From the IMG/VR virus record IMGVR_UViG_3300044655_002537, positions 1 to 40,933 of that record: 40,933 nt of DNA; one strand, 5' to 3'. Each line of letters begins with the position of its first letter. Position 1 is the stretch's first letter. This stretch comes from a virus. Of the stretch, positions 19,001 to 26,498 are shown piece by piece. Below the pieces are notes generated by a model. It saw only the letters and a program-made list of their open reading frames with translations. It had not been told where the DNA came from and searched no databases. The position numbers and the translations under genes are program-made.

Positions 19001-22000
19001 ATCCTTTCAATGCTAATTTTCTGGCTTCTTCTGTTTGAAATAAACCAGCGTTAAGCTCTTTAGTCTGCTTAATTGTCTGAATTGTATTGTCACCAACATC
19101 TTTTAAAGTCTCATTCCTTAGTTTGGATTGCATTTTGATTAGGCGATCGCCTTCTCTGTTGGCGTTTGCTTCTGCAACAGTTGTTATACCTTTCTGTGGG
19201 TTGTAAAGGGTAGTCATAACCGCAGCGTTGAGATTCCCTATAAAATTAGTAAACCGCCCCAAACCCTCTAGTGAGAAAATTTCCCCAATCCGATCCCCAA
19301 TCCCTTTCTCAATTTCACCCGGTGCGCCTGCTCTAAAAGCCTCAATCTGATTTTGAAGTATTGATAATTCCTGAGCGGTGATTTTTCCATCTTCCCCGGC
19401 TTTCCGCATGGCTTTGGACATAGCTGTGAACTGTCCAGAGGTAAGATTGCCAGCTTCTTTTAATTCGTTTAATTTGTTTTTGAGGGGATCGAGTGCGTCC
19501 GCGTTTCCGGTGTTGGATTCCGATAGTGCAACTAAATTGGCTTTGAATGCCAACAAAGCCCCGTCCTTTCCAGATTCCTTCTCTAGTGCCTTGAGAGCTT
19601 TGGTCGTCTCATCAATGCCCTTACTGATAGCATTGGCTGTACCAAAACCAAATATATGAGCAATTTCTTTTCCTGCAAATACAAACGCCGCACCAATAGC
19701 CAACCCAATTGGAACAATAGGGCCAAGTGCCGTTAACGCTGCACCAGCTAACTCTGTTATTAATTCAAATCCTTCTTTAGCCCCTGCGTATACCGCCTTA
19801 CCTGTTTTTTCCCCGACAAAACCAAGGGCTTGCCAGACTGTTAACCTCTCGTTTATTCCCGATAATCTTCTAGCCTCAGCAGCCCGTCTAGCGTCCCCTA
19901 TACTCGCACCCCCGCGTCTTCTAGCCCGTTCCCTTAATTCGTCTCTAGTTGGCTTGCGTGGATCGTCAACTTCTGGATTGGATGCCATGAAGTCGCCAAA
20001 AGTTCCAACAGGTACCAGAGGCACCAGAGGCACCGGTCTTGGGATACCCGACACTTCTTGTTGATTTACCCGATCTGGTAATTGTTCAGGAAGACCAATT
20101 AATGATCGAAAACCTTTTTCTGCTTTAACTCCCGCAGATTCAACAGCCGCTCCTACACTTCCAAAAAATCCATCTAACGCCTTTTTAAATTCACTGGTCT
20201 GGCTGGAGACAGAGGTAACTAATTGGCGAGGAAGATCCTTGAGTGATTCAAAAGTTTGCTTACTTTTTTTAGTTAAAATCTCCAGGGAATAAAAGCCAGC
20301 GTTTGAAATGGACGCTTGAAAAGATTTTATCTTACTGGGTAAGCCTTGTAGACTTTCTGATACTTGTCCAAAACCAGTTTTTAAAGCGCCAAAAATAGAT
20401 GTAAAAGTATTGACACTGATTATCTGTTTTAAGGTTTTAAATTGATTCGAGACTGCTGTTGTGGTTCGAGTTGATGCAGCCAAAAACTTGGCTTGAGCTT
20501 TTTCTATCAATGTAAAATCAGCAACATTGGCACTTCTTAAATTGCTGAAATAATCTTTTTGTTGTTCGGCAAATGACCTCCGCGATCTCACTATCTCGGA
20601 TGATGATCCCAATCTTCTGTTAACTCCATCGGCGTTAGCACTTCTTAGATTTTCTAAATCTATAGGACTTGCTGTTTGCCGACCTCTGGCTAAATCAAAA
20701 ATATTTTTCTGCTGAACAATTGTTTGCGACTGTTGGGCTTTTTTGAATCCAGGTATTTTATTGGCAATCAAATCTTTAAGGTTGCCAATGTAATTTTTTG
20801 TTTGTTTATTGAGATCGTTAAATAATTCTTTCTGTTTACCAAAAACAGCTGTTATCCCTTCAAATCCTTTGCTTAATTTATTCCCAATATTTAGATTTGA
20901 GAATATCCCGGCAAACTTAATTAATCCAGACTGAAGCCCAACAAAAGCTAGTTTAGCCTTATCCCCTAAAGCAGTAAATGACGCAGTGACTTTATTGATT
21001 GTAGACTGAAGAAATCCAAACCGACTAGACGCTTGAGATGCGGCTTCTCCTGATCCTAGTAGTGCGCGAGCTTGTTTCTGCTGTGATAAACTAAAGTCAT
21101 CAACAGCAGCACTTTTGAGATTATTAAAATATTCTTCTTCCCTACCTTTAAAAGTTTTCTGAACTCTCGTTATCTCAGATGATGTTGGTAAAGACTTGAT
21201 AGTTACATCGCCAGTGGCACTCTTAAGATTGTCGAGATATTTACTTTTTGCTATTTTGCTATTCTGTTGAATCTTTTCAATCTGACCAACTACTTCAGGC
21301 TGAACGCTTTGTGCTTTTCCTCTATCCTGAGCATTCTGCCAGAAGTTTTTAAACCCTTCTACAGCTTTATCTTTTAATGTGAGAATATATAGCTTTAATC
21401 TCTGTATTAATCCTAGTAGTATTTCCTTCTGAGAATTAAAGACACTGTTTAAATTCTCGAATCCTTTTGTTAAATTTATAGACTTAATAGTTTTACTGAG
21501 TTCTAAGATCCTTCCCCTGATACCAGTAACAGTTTTACCTATTCTGTCCCCAACTAAAGCAAATGTTGAACCAATCCCCAACGTAACAGACTGTAAAAGA
21601 CCAGTCTTCTTGACACTATCCCCAACTAGACTTTGTGACTCGTAGAATTCTTTAGTTCGTGCCAATGCGCTTGTCTTATTGCCCAAGACGGCTAATTGTC
21701 CGCCTTTTGTTTCTCGTTCTTGGATTTTTTTCTTTCTGGCTTCCCTGCGTCTATCTAGTTCCGTTAATAGTTCCCATTGTCGCTCCTCTTTCTGAACCTC
21801 GATGTCAACTTCTGGTATTCGCTTAAAAGTATCTGGAGCGCTTGGTTTGTTCAGGGAATCTCGAAGTTTTTTCTCAAGTTCAGCCCGTTTTAGTTTTGGA
21901 TCAATCCCTGGAGTCTCTATAGGACTATCTGGGACGCTTGGGATGTTTTTCTCAAGTTCAGCCCGTCGCCTTGCTGCATAAGCCTCTACCTGTTGATCCA

Positions 22001-23978
22001 TTTCCAAAGGTTGAGAACCCTTCACTTTATCTACACCACTACCCAAAACGTCTTTCAACCCTGAGTAATACTTCTGGGTAGTTTCTGCTAATTTCTTAAT
22101 AGCTTCTTTCTGTCCTGTAAATTTCTCGGTAATTTCTTCTATTTTCTTCCCAATCGTTGTACTTCTAATTGTTTCAGCGAAACCAAGAAATCCAGATTTA
22201 GCCCCTTTAATTGCTTCTGTTTTTCCTACTATTGCTAACTTATGGCTTTGATCTATCCCGATCATCTGTTTGATAACCGATCTATAGCCCTTTTTCTGTA
22301 TAATTAATTCTTTAATAATTCCGATCTGTTTTCCGAGTTGACCGGACAATGCTAAACTAATAACTCTTAATAATGCCAGATTAGTAATAACCGGAACGAT
22401 AGCACCAACCAACTGTTTAAACGCTATCCCTGCGGAATTAACTTGAATTTTAAATAATAAATAAGAAGCAATCGCTTTCTTTACGGGGTCGGGAATATTG
22501 GCAATAAATTTACTTAATTTTTCTAAATAAGCAAGTCCGGGTTCAAATACGGGGGCGAGGGATTCTCCTAACTGAATGATAGTTTCTTCAAATCGGTTGG
22601 CTATCTTTTGAAACCTAGAAATCCTGTCATCTGTAGCAGTTTTAGCAACTTCATCTAAACTCTGAGCATTGGCATTAGCTTTGATTGCTGCGGTGACATT
22701 CTTGTAATCCTGTCCTTTGTTGGAACTTAACCCTAAAGCAGTCCGATAAGCTAAAGTGTCGGGAAGAATTTGAGCTAATTTAGTTTGATCTCCCCCTGTT
22801 GCCTCAAAAACATCTTGAATTGATTTTGCTAACCCTTTCTCCTGAACTTCTCTAATATCAAATCGAATTCTTTTCCCTTCTGAATCTCGAAGTTTAGCCA
22901 GTTCTTTCGCTGCTTCGGGTGTCTTATCAATAATACTTCTAGCTAACGCCTGAATCCCCGTTAACGCCACGGGTGTAGATGTACCCTGAGCCGTTAAAAC
23001 AGCAGTGGCAGCAGCTAAATCCTCAATACTAATTCCTGCGGTTTTGGCAACCTGAGATGCTTGTCCAAAGGTTTGGGATAATTCTTGAATTGTGGTAATC
23101 CCGTTTTCTACCGTACCGTTTAAGATTGCACTGACACGAGTAGCTTGAGATGCTTCTAATCCATAGGCTCGGAGGGTTTTTGTCAACAACTGAAGGGTAG
23201 CAGTAGGATCAACGGCTTGACCACCAGCACCCGCAATTCCGATTAATTTTAGACCGGGTTCTAGTACCTGTTGAGATGATTTCTCAGAGGTAAACCCCCC
23301 AGATAGAACTTCATATTGTCCTAATAATGCTTCTGTTGTTGTAATTGAATTATCTAATTTATCTCTTAGTAACGATTGAATTTGTTTTCTGTTTTTATTT
23401 AAGTCTGTAGCCGTTGCTCGTTTAGCCGTACCCGCTTCTGTAAACTCAGTGGAGGATCTAAGGATAGTCCCAACCCTTGCGGACGCACTCTCAACAGCGT
23501 TTAATTTGGCAACAGCTACCTGAGCAAAACTTTCTACTGCTACCTGACTCCCTGATATGGCATCCCTCAACGTCATAAACCCCTGAATGGAGTCAGTGCT
23601 TACCCCTGAACGTTGCATCTGTTCTAATGTCTCAGGAATGCGTTTTAAAGATACATAGGCATCACTCGCACCCTTAGCTAAAAGTGTAAATTGTTGAGCA
23701 TAAAAAGCAATATTAGAAGCCTTGCCGATAATAGTAGAAAGCTCAGTATTTAAACTGATAACTTTCCGCATATTTCTGGCAAAATCATCGGCATTCTTAG
23801 CCCCAATAACAAGGGCAGAGGTGGAGGATCTTAACCCTTTTTCAAGCAACGGCAAAGCCAACCCAGTTCCGGTTAAGCCGACCTGCATATAGGTTAACTG
23901 TGTTGAGATATTCCCAACACCTTTAGCAAAACCATCATCAATTAAGCCTAACTTTAAACTAGCGGTTGCGTCTGCCAT
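16053..23978 (-). CDS. Tail tape measure protein (TP901-type core), 2641 residues
   Basis: The protein sets tail length and is ejected during DNA entry. The N-terminal domain has the TP901-type core (about residues 205-480: GLEASQATRVSAILNGTVEN, SIEDLAAATAVLTAQGTST). Hydrophobic stretches lie near 515-550 and 1408-1445 (ALGPIVPIGLAIGAAFVFAG). Residues about 595-1220 contain a degenerate repeat of 200-225 residues (GF, then F..QKE, Y...LKD, GFK). From about 1600 to 2460 it is Gln/Glu/Lys-rich coiled coil. At the usual 0.15 nm per residue the tail would be near 390 nm. A CAGGAG nine bases before ATG sits in the end of the upstream gene. It is the last gene of the minus-strand operon. A HIP1 site lies at 19143-19150. 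Confidence 0.93.
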   Translation of the reverse strand: MADATASLKLGLIDDGFAKGVGNISTQLTYMQVGLTGTGLALPLLEKGLRSSTSALVIGAKNADDFARNMRKVISLNTELSTIIGKASNIAFYAQQFTLLAKGASDAYVSLKRIPETLEQMQRSGVSTDSIQGFMTLRDAISGSQVAVESFAQVAVAKLNAVESASARVGTILRSSTEFTEAGTAKRATATDLNKNRKQIQSLLRDKLDNSITTTEALLGQYEVLSGGFTSEKSSQQVLEPGLKLIGIAGAGGQAVDPTATLQLLTKTLRAYGLEASQATRVSAILNGTVENGITTIQELSQTFGQASQVAKTAGISIEDLAAATAVLTAQGTSTPVALTGIQALARSIIDKTPEAAKELAKLRDSEGKRIRFDIREVQEKGLAKSIQDVFEATGGDQTKLAQILPDTLAYRTALGLSSNKGQDYKNVTAAIKANANAQSLDEVAKTATDDRISRFQKIANRFEETIIQLGESLAPVFEPGLAYLEKLSKFIANIPDPVKKAIASYLLFKIQVNSAGIAFKQLVGAIVPVITNLALLRVISLALSGQLGKQIGIIKELIIQKKGYRSVIKQMIGIDQSHKLAIVGKTEAIKGAKSGFLGFAETIRSTTIGKKIEEITEKFTGQKEAIKKLAETTQKYYSGLKDVLGSGVDKVKGSQPLEMDQQVEAYAARRRAELEKNIPSVPDSPIETPGIDPKLKRAELEKKLRDSLNKPSAPDTFKRIPEVDIEVQKEERQWELLTELDRRREARKKKIQERETKGGQLAVLGNKTSALARTKEFYESQSLVGDSVKKTGLLQSVTLGIGSTFALVGDRIGKTVTGIRGRILELSKTIKSINLTKGFENLNSVFNSQKEILLGLIQRLKLYILTLKDKAVEGFKNFWQNAQDRGKAQSVQPEVVGQIEKIQQNSKIAKSKYLDNLKSATGDVTIKSLPTSSEITRVQKTFKGREEEYFNNLKSAAVDDFSLSQQKQARALLGSGEAASQASSRFGFLQSTINKVTASFTALGDKAKLAFVGLQSGLIKFAGIFSNLNIGNKLSKGFEGITAVFGKQKELFNDLNKQTKNYIGNLKDLIANKIPGFKKAQQSQTIVQQKNIFDLARGRQTASPIDLENLRSANADGVNRRLGSSSEIVRSRRSFAEQQKDYFSNLRSANVADFTLIEKAQAKFLAASTRTTTAVSNQFKTLKQIISVNTFTSIFGALKTGFGQVSESLQGLPSKIKSFQASISNAGFYSLEILTKKSKQTFESLKDLPRQLVTSVSSQTSEFKKALDGFFGSVGAAVESAGVKAEKGFRSLIGLPEQLPDRVNQQEVSGIPRPVPLVPLVPVGTFGDFMASNPEVDDPRKPTRDELRERARRRGGASIGDARRAAEARRLSGINERLTVWQALGFVGEKTGKAVYAGAKEGFELITELAGAALTALGPIVPIGLAIGAAFVFAGKEIAHIFGFGTANAISKGIDETTKALKALEKESGKDGALLAFKANLVALSESNTGNADALDPLKNKLNELKEAGNLTSGQFTAMSKAMRKAGEDGKITAQELSILQNQIEAFRAGAPGEIEKGIGDRIGEIFSLEGLGRFTNFIGNLNAAVMTTLYNPQKGITTVAEANANREGDRLIKMQSKLRNETLKDVGDNTIQTIKQTKELNAGLFQTEEARKLALKGSQVQGIVLEKENKETNDLIKANELLISGYQSQQKERQKLLDETTDTGLKQQLNDQFDAAQAQIDNLQKRTEALKQAREQITKYYNETLPVLQQAVVASSVNPLEGNNALDDAFSVFKEKYIDEGKVFLKDVQQQRTEGQAVLDQILQNYDRNLLKSRDVANKVKSVLDESFITLTKDGRQIKGSIFDIDTQKNLISQIAQFNSQATAERISQIELESSATVTAGQLRRASEEDVIKRTSGLQQEKLGLQKKQLESELELRLQYGIKVIDLENQLKQINLEIAQAEFNAREKLIQKQLEQKLQALNTEKTLISAQVAERGLSEEDAQAKVADLQIKEFKLRANELKRQLNQFKANGVKNVELENEYAQTRNQIREAEAKEKNRLKDLDFETQRKQLENENQRADLRKQALESEYDLLQKQAQLTENITSSRNQLADTESRYVQSQLQNQAKLTRDPLKQAEVELRVIKEREVDLVRTQKAELESLATRQKLLDLDLKRQVSQIELQELEAESQAQILKFELERATKQKRSPEEIEAIKLQIQGNKQRTEALTQQLNLTNQQVNQQGEINKNEQKRVRLTQQIESENAKIEKKLAKQKLIQEQIDKVTKSFVLSQQQIQQGYDKQTSALEKQNTIIGFQKQLLEARQRAFSDRLGIVTSELGLASQLIVNEKQRQVLAQSTATIKLKALDQQQKAEREVLLLNQQQAKVQGQIDALKLKGQQAQNKAEVAQAQADLAKLEASGATPEEIAAGQMNLEAKLIAGQGLALQASLLPLQSQLLDYSQEQEIRNLDQRQKLDRMQAKSELANTLPEGRQQAQLKQQIINEALSDVYGKKVTDWNYTSVLDQIQRGDQSELNRLINGKDQETMRGRSGSVYIDYGKPPEVQGLNVPTDRLDEIFKKIQALSDPVSPDLQMGTPSAPSLSIGQTEYTRFQQTAQNVENNVKMEVGGVKITVTSPGDVGKNLEQEILKAFDNIMIETKRRM

Positions 23979-23982
23979 TGCT

Positions 23983-24444
23983 TTATTCTCCTGATACCCA
24001 ATTAACTAAATAATTGGCAATCTTTTCTAATAAGATCGGATGCCAAAATATAAACGGTCTATCACGTTGCAATCGAGATGCTTTGGTTAATGCCGTCCCG
24101 AAAACAATCTCGGATTCTGTGGCATTAAATACCTCGTAGGGATGACCCTCGACTGTTAATGATTGCTGAAGTTCCCCTGTATCTCTAAGAATTTGACCGC
24201 CATAACGTCTAGGGTTTTGGACTAGATAAGATTCCGAAAGTGATCGCCATTGAACACCACCCAATACCTCACCTCCAGTTTCAACAGAGGGGGCATTAGC
24301 AAAACGGGTGTCCACATCTTCTTGCATCATCAAACGAATAGCAGGGGCGGCGGCTCGAATATCCTCAGCTTTTAATTTAAACCCTGCAATTCGTTTAATT
24401 TCTTTGTTGATTTCTGATGAATCAATGCTAAGTTTAATCCCCAT
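23983..24444 (-). CDS. Phage virion morphogenesis protein (Mu gpG/tail-completion type)
   Basis: From the ATG at 24444 the product is 153 residues, with MGIKLSIDSSEINKEIKRIA, then RSLSESYLVQNPRR and GGQILRDTGELQQSLT, and RPFIFW near the end. This arrangement (W.slS..y, G..L..tG.L..s, fp..R.f) is the signature of the Phage_tail_S/virion morphogenesis family, involved in tail completion or head-tail joining. The frame is open to 24513 upstream, but ATG 24444 is preferred because GGGGGA lies just ahead of it and because the start overlaps the upstream chaperone stop by 11 bases in the usual compact way. Its placement between tail chaperones and tape measure is unusual, since it more often sits next to the tail terminator. 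Confidence 0.8.
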   Translation of the reverse strand: MGIKLSIDSSEINKEIKRIAGFKLKAEDIRAAAPAIRLMMQEDVDTRFANAPSVETGGEVLGGVQWRSLSESYLVQNPRRYGGQILRDTGELQQSLTVEGHPYEVFNATESEIVFGTALTKASRLQRDRPFIFWHPILLEKIANYLVNWVSGE

Positions 24445-25233
24445 TTTCCCCCATGTTGGCATCTGGAAAAAATGAAGCCATAGACAGAATCCGTGGTATC
24501 TGTTCCCCTGCAATCGAGATCCTCAATTCCCGTTTTAGGAGATCAGCTTTTTGATCTTTCAAGGTTTCCTCGGCTTGACGTTTTGCTCTGTCTTCATCGC
24601 TCATTCTATGCTCAACAGTTTGGAATAACAAACACTCAAGAAACTCCGCAGGGTATTCATTAGAAAGTGCGATCGCTCCTTGAGGTTCGTAGGCTTCAAT
24701 CAATTGAGCAAGAAGGTCTACTTCGTAGTTTCCACTGCCTCTAATTCTGCGAGTTCCTGTTCCCGTATCTTCTGCCGTTCCCTCTCCTTGTCCACTAGGA
24801 TTTGCAAAAAATTGAGATTGTGCAGATCCGCTATTACCCCAGGCTCGATTAAAGTGGCTTCGCCTTTAGCGTCAACATCTCGATTCCCTGCCTCATCATA
24901 GGATGTGGTAACAAATAGTCGGGTAATTTGGGGCCAGTCATCAGCATCGACTAAAGCCTGAAAATCAATCGGACGGGTTTGACCGACAACAGGAATTAAT
25001 GTTGACAATTGTTGGCATAGGGGGATAAAGGTTTCATCGCAAAACAAGTCACCGATAGATCCCCCAATCTCGACATACAACTCAAGGATTAACTTCTGAA
25101 TTTCTGCAATCTTTCCCCATTTAACAAAGGGTGCAGCTGTGATTAATTCAGAGGTGATAAATTCCCCTGTTATCGGGTCATAATAACTAACTGTTGCAGT
25201 CCGTCTCGGTTGTCTTTTTTTAATCTCAGTCAT
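24434..25233 (-). CDS. Tail assembly chaperone G-T fusion, made by -1 frameshift
   Basis: Ribosomes that slip at the heptamer T TTT TTG (24811 down to 24805) leave the G frame after about 143 codons and continue in the -1 frame for 123 codons to the stop at 24434, giving about 266 residues. There is no stop in the -1 frame between the slip site and 24434. The joined segment starts ANPSGQGEGTAEDTGTGTRR, a Gly-rich linker, then EVDLLAQLIEAYEPQGAIAL, helical T-domain-like sequence. In lambda and many siphoviruses the equivalent gpG and gpGT chaperones coat the tape measure and recruit tube subunits. Location directly after the tail tube gene fits. The TTG at 24703 would otherwise start the T part alone, with no Shine-Dalgarno. 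Confidence 0.75.
24718..25233 (-). CDS. Tail assembly chaperone G
   Basis: 171 residues from ATG at 25233, four bases after the tail tube stop; an alternative GTG at 25248 overlaps that stop. It starts MTEIKKRQPRRTATVSYYDP and has the tail-chaperone style of a beta N-terminus and helical body, ending in a charged helix (DKERERQKIREQELAELEAV). This family is defined mainly by position and by frameshifting, both met here. The unshifted product would be in large excess over the fusion. It acts in the cytoplasm on the tape measure protein and is absent from the mature virion. Confidence 0.75.
   Translation of the reverse strand: MTEIKKRQPRRTATVSYYDPITGEFITSELITAAPFVKWGKIAEIQKLILELYVEIGGSIGDLFCDETFIPLCQQLSTLIPVVGQTRPIDFQALVDADDWPQITRLFVTTSYDEAGNRDVDAKGEATLIEPGVIADLHNLNFLQILVDKERERQKIREQELAELEAVETTK
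24805..24811 (-). promoter_or_regulatory. -1 ribosomal frameshift heptamer T TTT TTG
   Basis: Read on the minus strand in the G frame as AAT TTT TTG CAA, this is a canonical X XXY YYZ slippery site. Slippage by one base keeps the ribosome in an open frame up to 24434. No upstream Shine-Dalgarno-like stimulator was seen; a downstream structure may exist but was not computed. Confidence 0.75.
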
Positions 25234-25237
25234 ATTT

Positions 25238-26047
25238 TTAAGCTGCACAATATACGGTTTCTGCGGTGTCGATTAGTTTGAACGGGTCACACCAATCAAG
25301 GGGTTGGATGATTTGCATAGGGATTTGTAGCTGTTCAGAACTAGGATCAAATTGACCTTGAGACGGATCAATAATTACCTCTGGAATATAGATAATCATT
25401 ACCCGCTTATCAGTCCCTACGACTAACCCAGAAAACTCATGGGCATTCAAAGGATCACCCATAGAATTGCCAGCGATTGACCGACTAATTGAAAGGGTAA
25501 CAAATGCTCCGTCCTCAACCAAGTTATCGGAAAATTTCAAAGCCCGATTAGCACCAACAGCAAAAGTATTAGCAGTTGTTCCCGAAAAACTAGCGAAGGG
25601 CTGCTGGGTTAAAGGAACCGATTTTTTAGCCCCGGTAATGTCGGTTTTCGAGCCGTAGGTCTCGGCATCGGCAACGATACCAAATCCCACCTGTCCAGTT
25701 GTTGCAGCCGCGTAAGTGGCTGTCTTAGCCTGAACTTGGAAGGGTTGAGTAACGTCGTAAGTGCCGGATTCAAGTTGTTTTCCCATAGCAAAGGCAAGCA
25801 TTTCAAAATTGAAACCTGAGTAGGTCAAAGTTGCTACGGGATCAGAACTTTGAATTAGAATATCGTCGGTAATGTTTTCCCCTAAGTTGTTGCGTCGGGT
25901 TGTTTTCCGAGTTTGGCGGTTAGGGTTAATGGCAATGTTGGATGGGGTTTTCCAGTTGTAAACGAGTCCGGTTTTTAAATCCCTTAGCGTTGCGTTGGTA
26001 TTGGCAATAAACTGAAACGTTACCGCGTCACGTTGTGATTGAGCCAT
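25238..26047 (-). CDS. Major tail tube protein
   Basis: 269 residues, strand-rich, with an N-terminus MAQSQRDAVTFQFIANTNAT and a central domain rich in Ala, Thr and Gly (TYAAATTGQVGFGIVADAE), typical of tube subunits bearing an extra surface domain. The gene falls between tail terminator and tail chaperones, exactly where the tube gene sits in siphoviruses. Hexameric rings of the product would form the tail tube through which DNA leaves. A GAGG precedes its ATG by ten bases, at the end of the upstream gene. The call leans on position more than sequence identity. A capsid decoration role is less likely, because that gene is found separately near the capsid gene. Confidence 0.75.
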   Translation of the reverse strand: MAQSQRDAVTFQFIANTNATLRDLKTGLVYNWKTPSNIAINPNRQTRKTTRRNNLGENITDDILIQSSDPVATLTYSGFNFEMLAFAMGKQLESGTYDVTQPFQVQAKTATYAAATTGQVGFGIVADAETYGSKTDITGAKKSVPLTQQPFASFSGTTANTFAVGANRALKFSDNLVEDGAFVTLSISRSIAGNSMGDPLNAHEFSGLVVGTDKRVMIIYIPEVIIDPSQGQFDPSSEQLQIPMQIIQPLDWCDPFKLIDTAETVYCAA

Positions 26048-26051
26048 TGTT

Positions 26052-26498
26052 TTAAGCCTCTAAATAATCAATTCCAGTAAAACTAAAACGCAAGAAAGCA
26101 TAGACGGGTTGAGACAGTTCATTAACCATGATCCTGTACTCGGATCTAAAACTTCCTTGTGTTATAATTGGGGGACAGTTCTTAGACTCTTTCCACTGAG
26201 TCAAAGCCTCGTTAAGTTGCCAACTAACCCACCTCAAGATTCCTGGCAGAACCTCTTGATCTGGGAAGGAAAGGCAATAGGAAATAACAAAGCTGGTTTG
26301 TGATTTGGGATGACCATACTCAAAGTTATCTGACAACCGATAAACTTTGAGTAGCGGAAATCTTGATAGGTCAGGGTTGACAGCATCATAACAAACCGTA
26401 TCCCGACACGCGATCAGATTGGGGTCAATCTTTTTCAGTTCAGAATTTAACCACTCTTGTAAATATTTAGCTAATCCATTGCATACAGGATCAAGCAT
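26052..26498 (-). CDS. Tail terminator/tail completion protein
   Basis: 148 residues with a helical N-terminus (CNGLAKYLQEWLNSELKKID), a strand with FPLLKVYRLSDN and a C-terminal beta part ending FLRFSFTGIDYLEA. The layout of a leading helix, then beta sandwich, and its place directly before the tube gene match siphovirus tail terminators (lambda gpU-like), which cap the finished tube and mate it to the head. The ATG at 26498 has a GGGGGA six bases upstream and overlaps the end of the ParB-like gene by 8 bases. No motif proves the family. Confidence 0.65.
   Translation of the reverse strand: MLDPVCNGLAKYLQEWLNSELKKIDPNLIACRDTVCYDAVNPDLSRFPLLKVYRLSDNFEYGHPKSQTSFVISYCLSFPDQEVLPGILRWVSWQLNEALTQWKESKNCPPIITQGSFRSEYRIMVNELSQPVYAFLRFSFTGIDYLEA

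Noticed and set aside
24434-24703. Independent gene starting at TTG 24703
   Set aside because: No ribosome site and the frame is open upstream to the slippery heptamer; better explained as the frameshifted T part.
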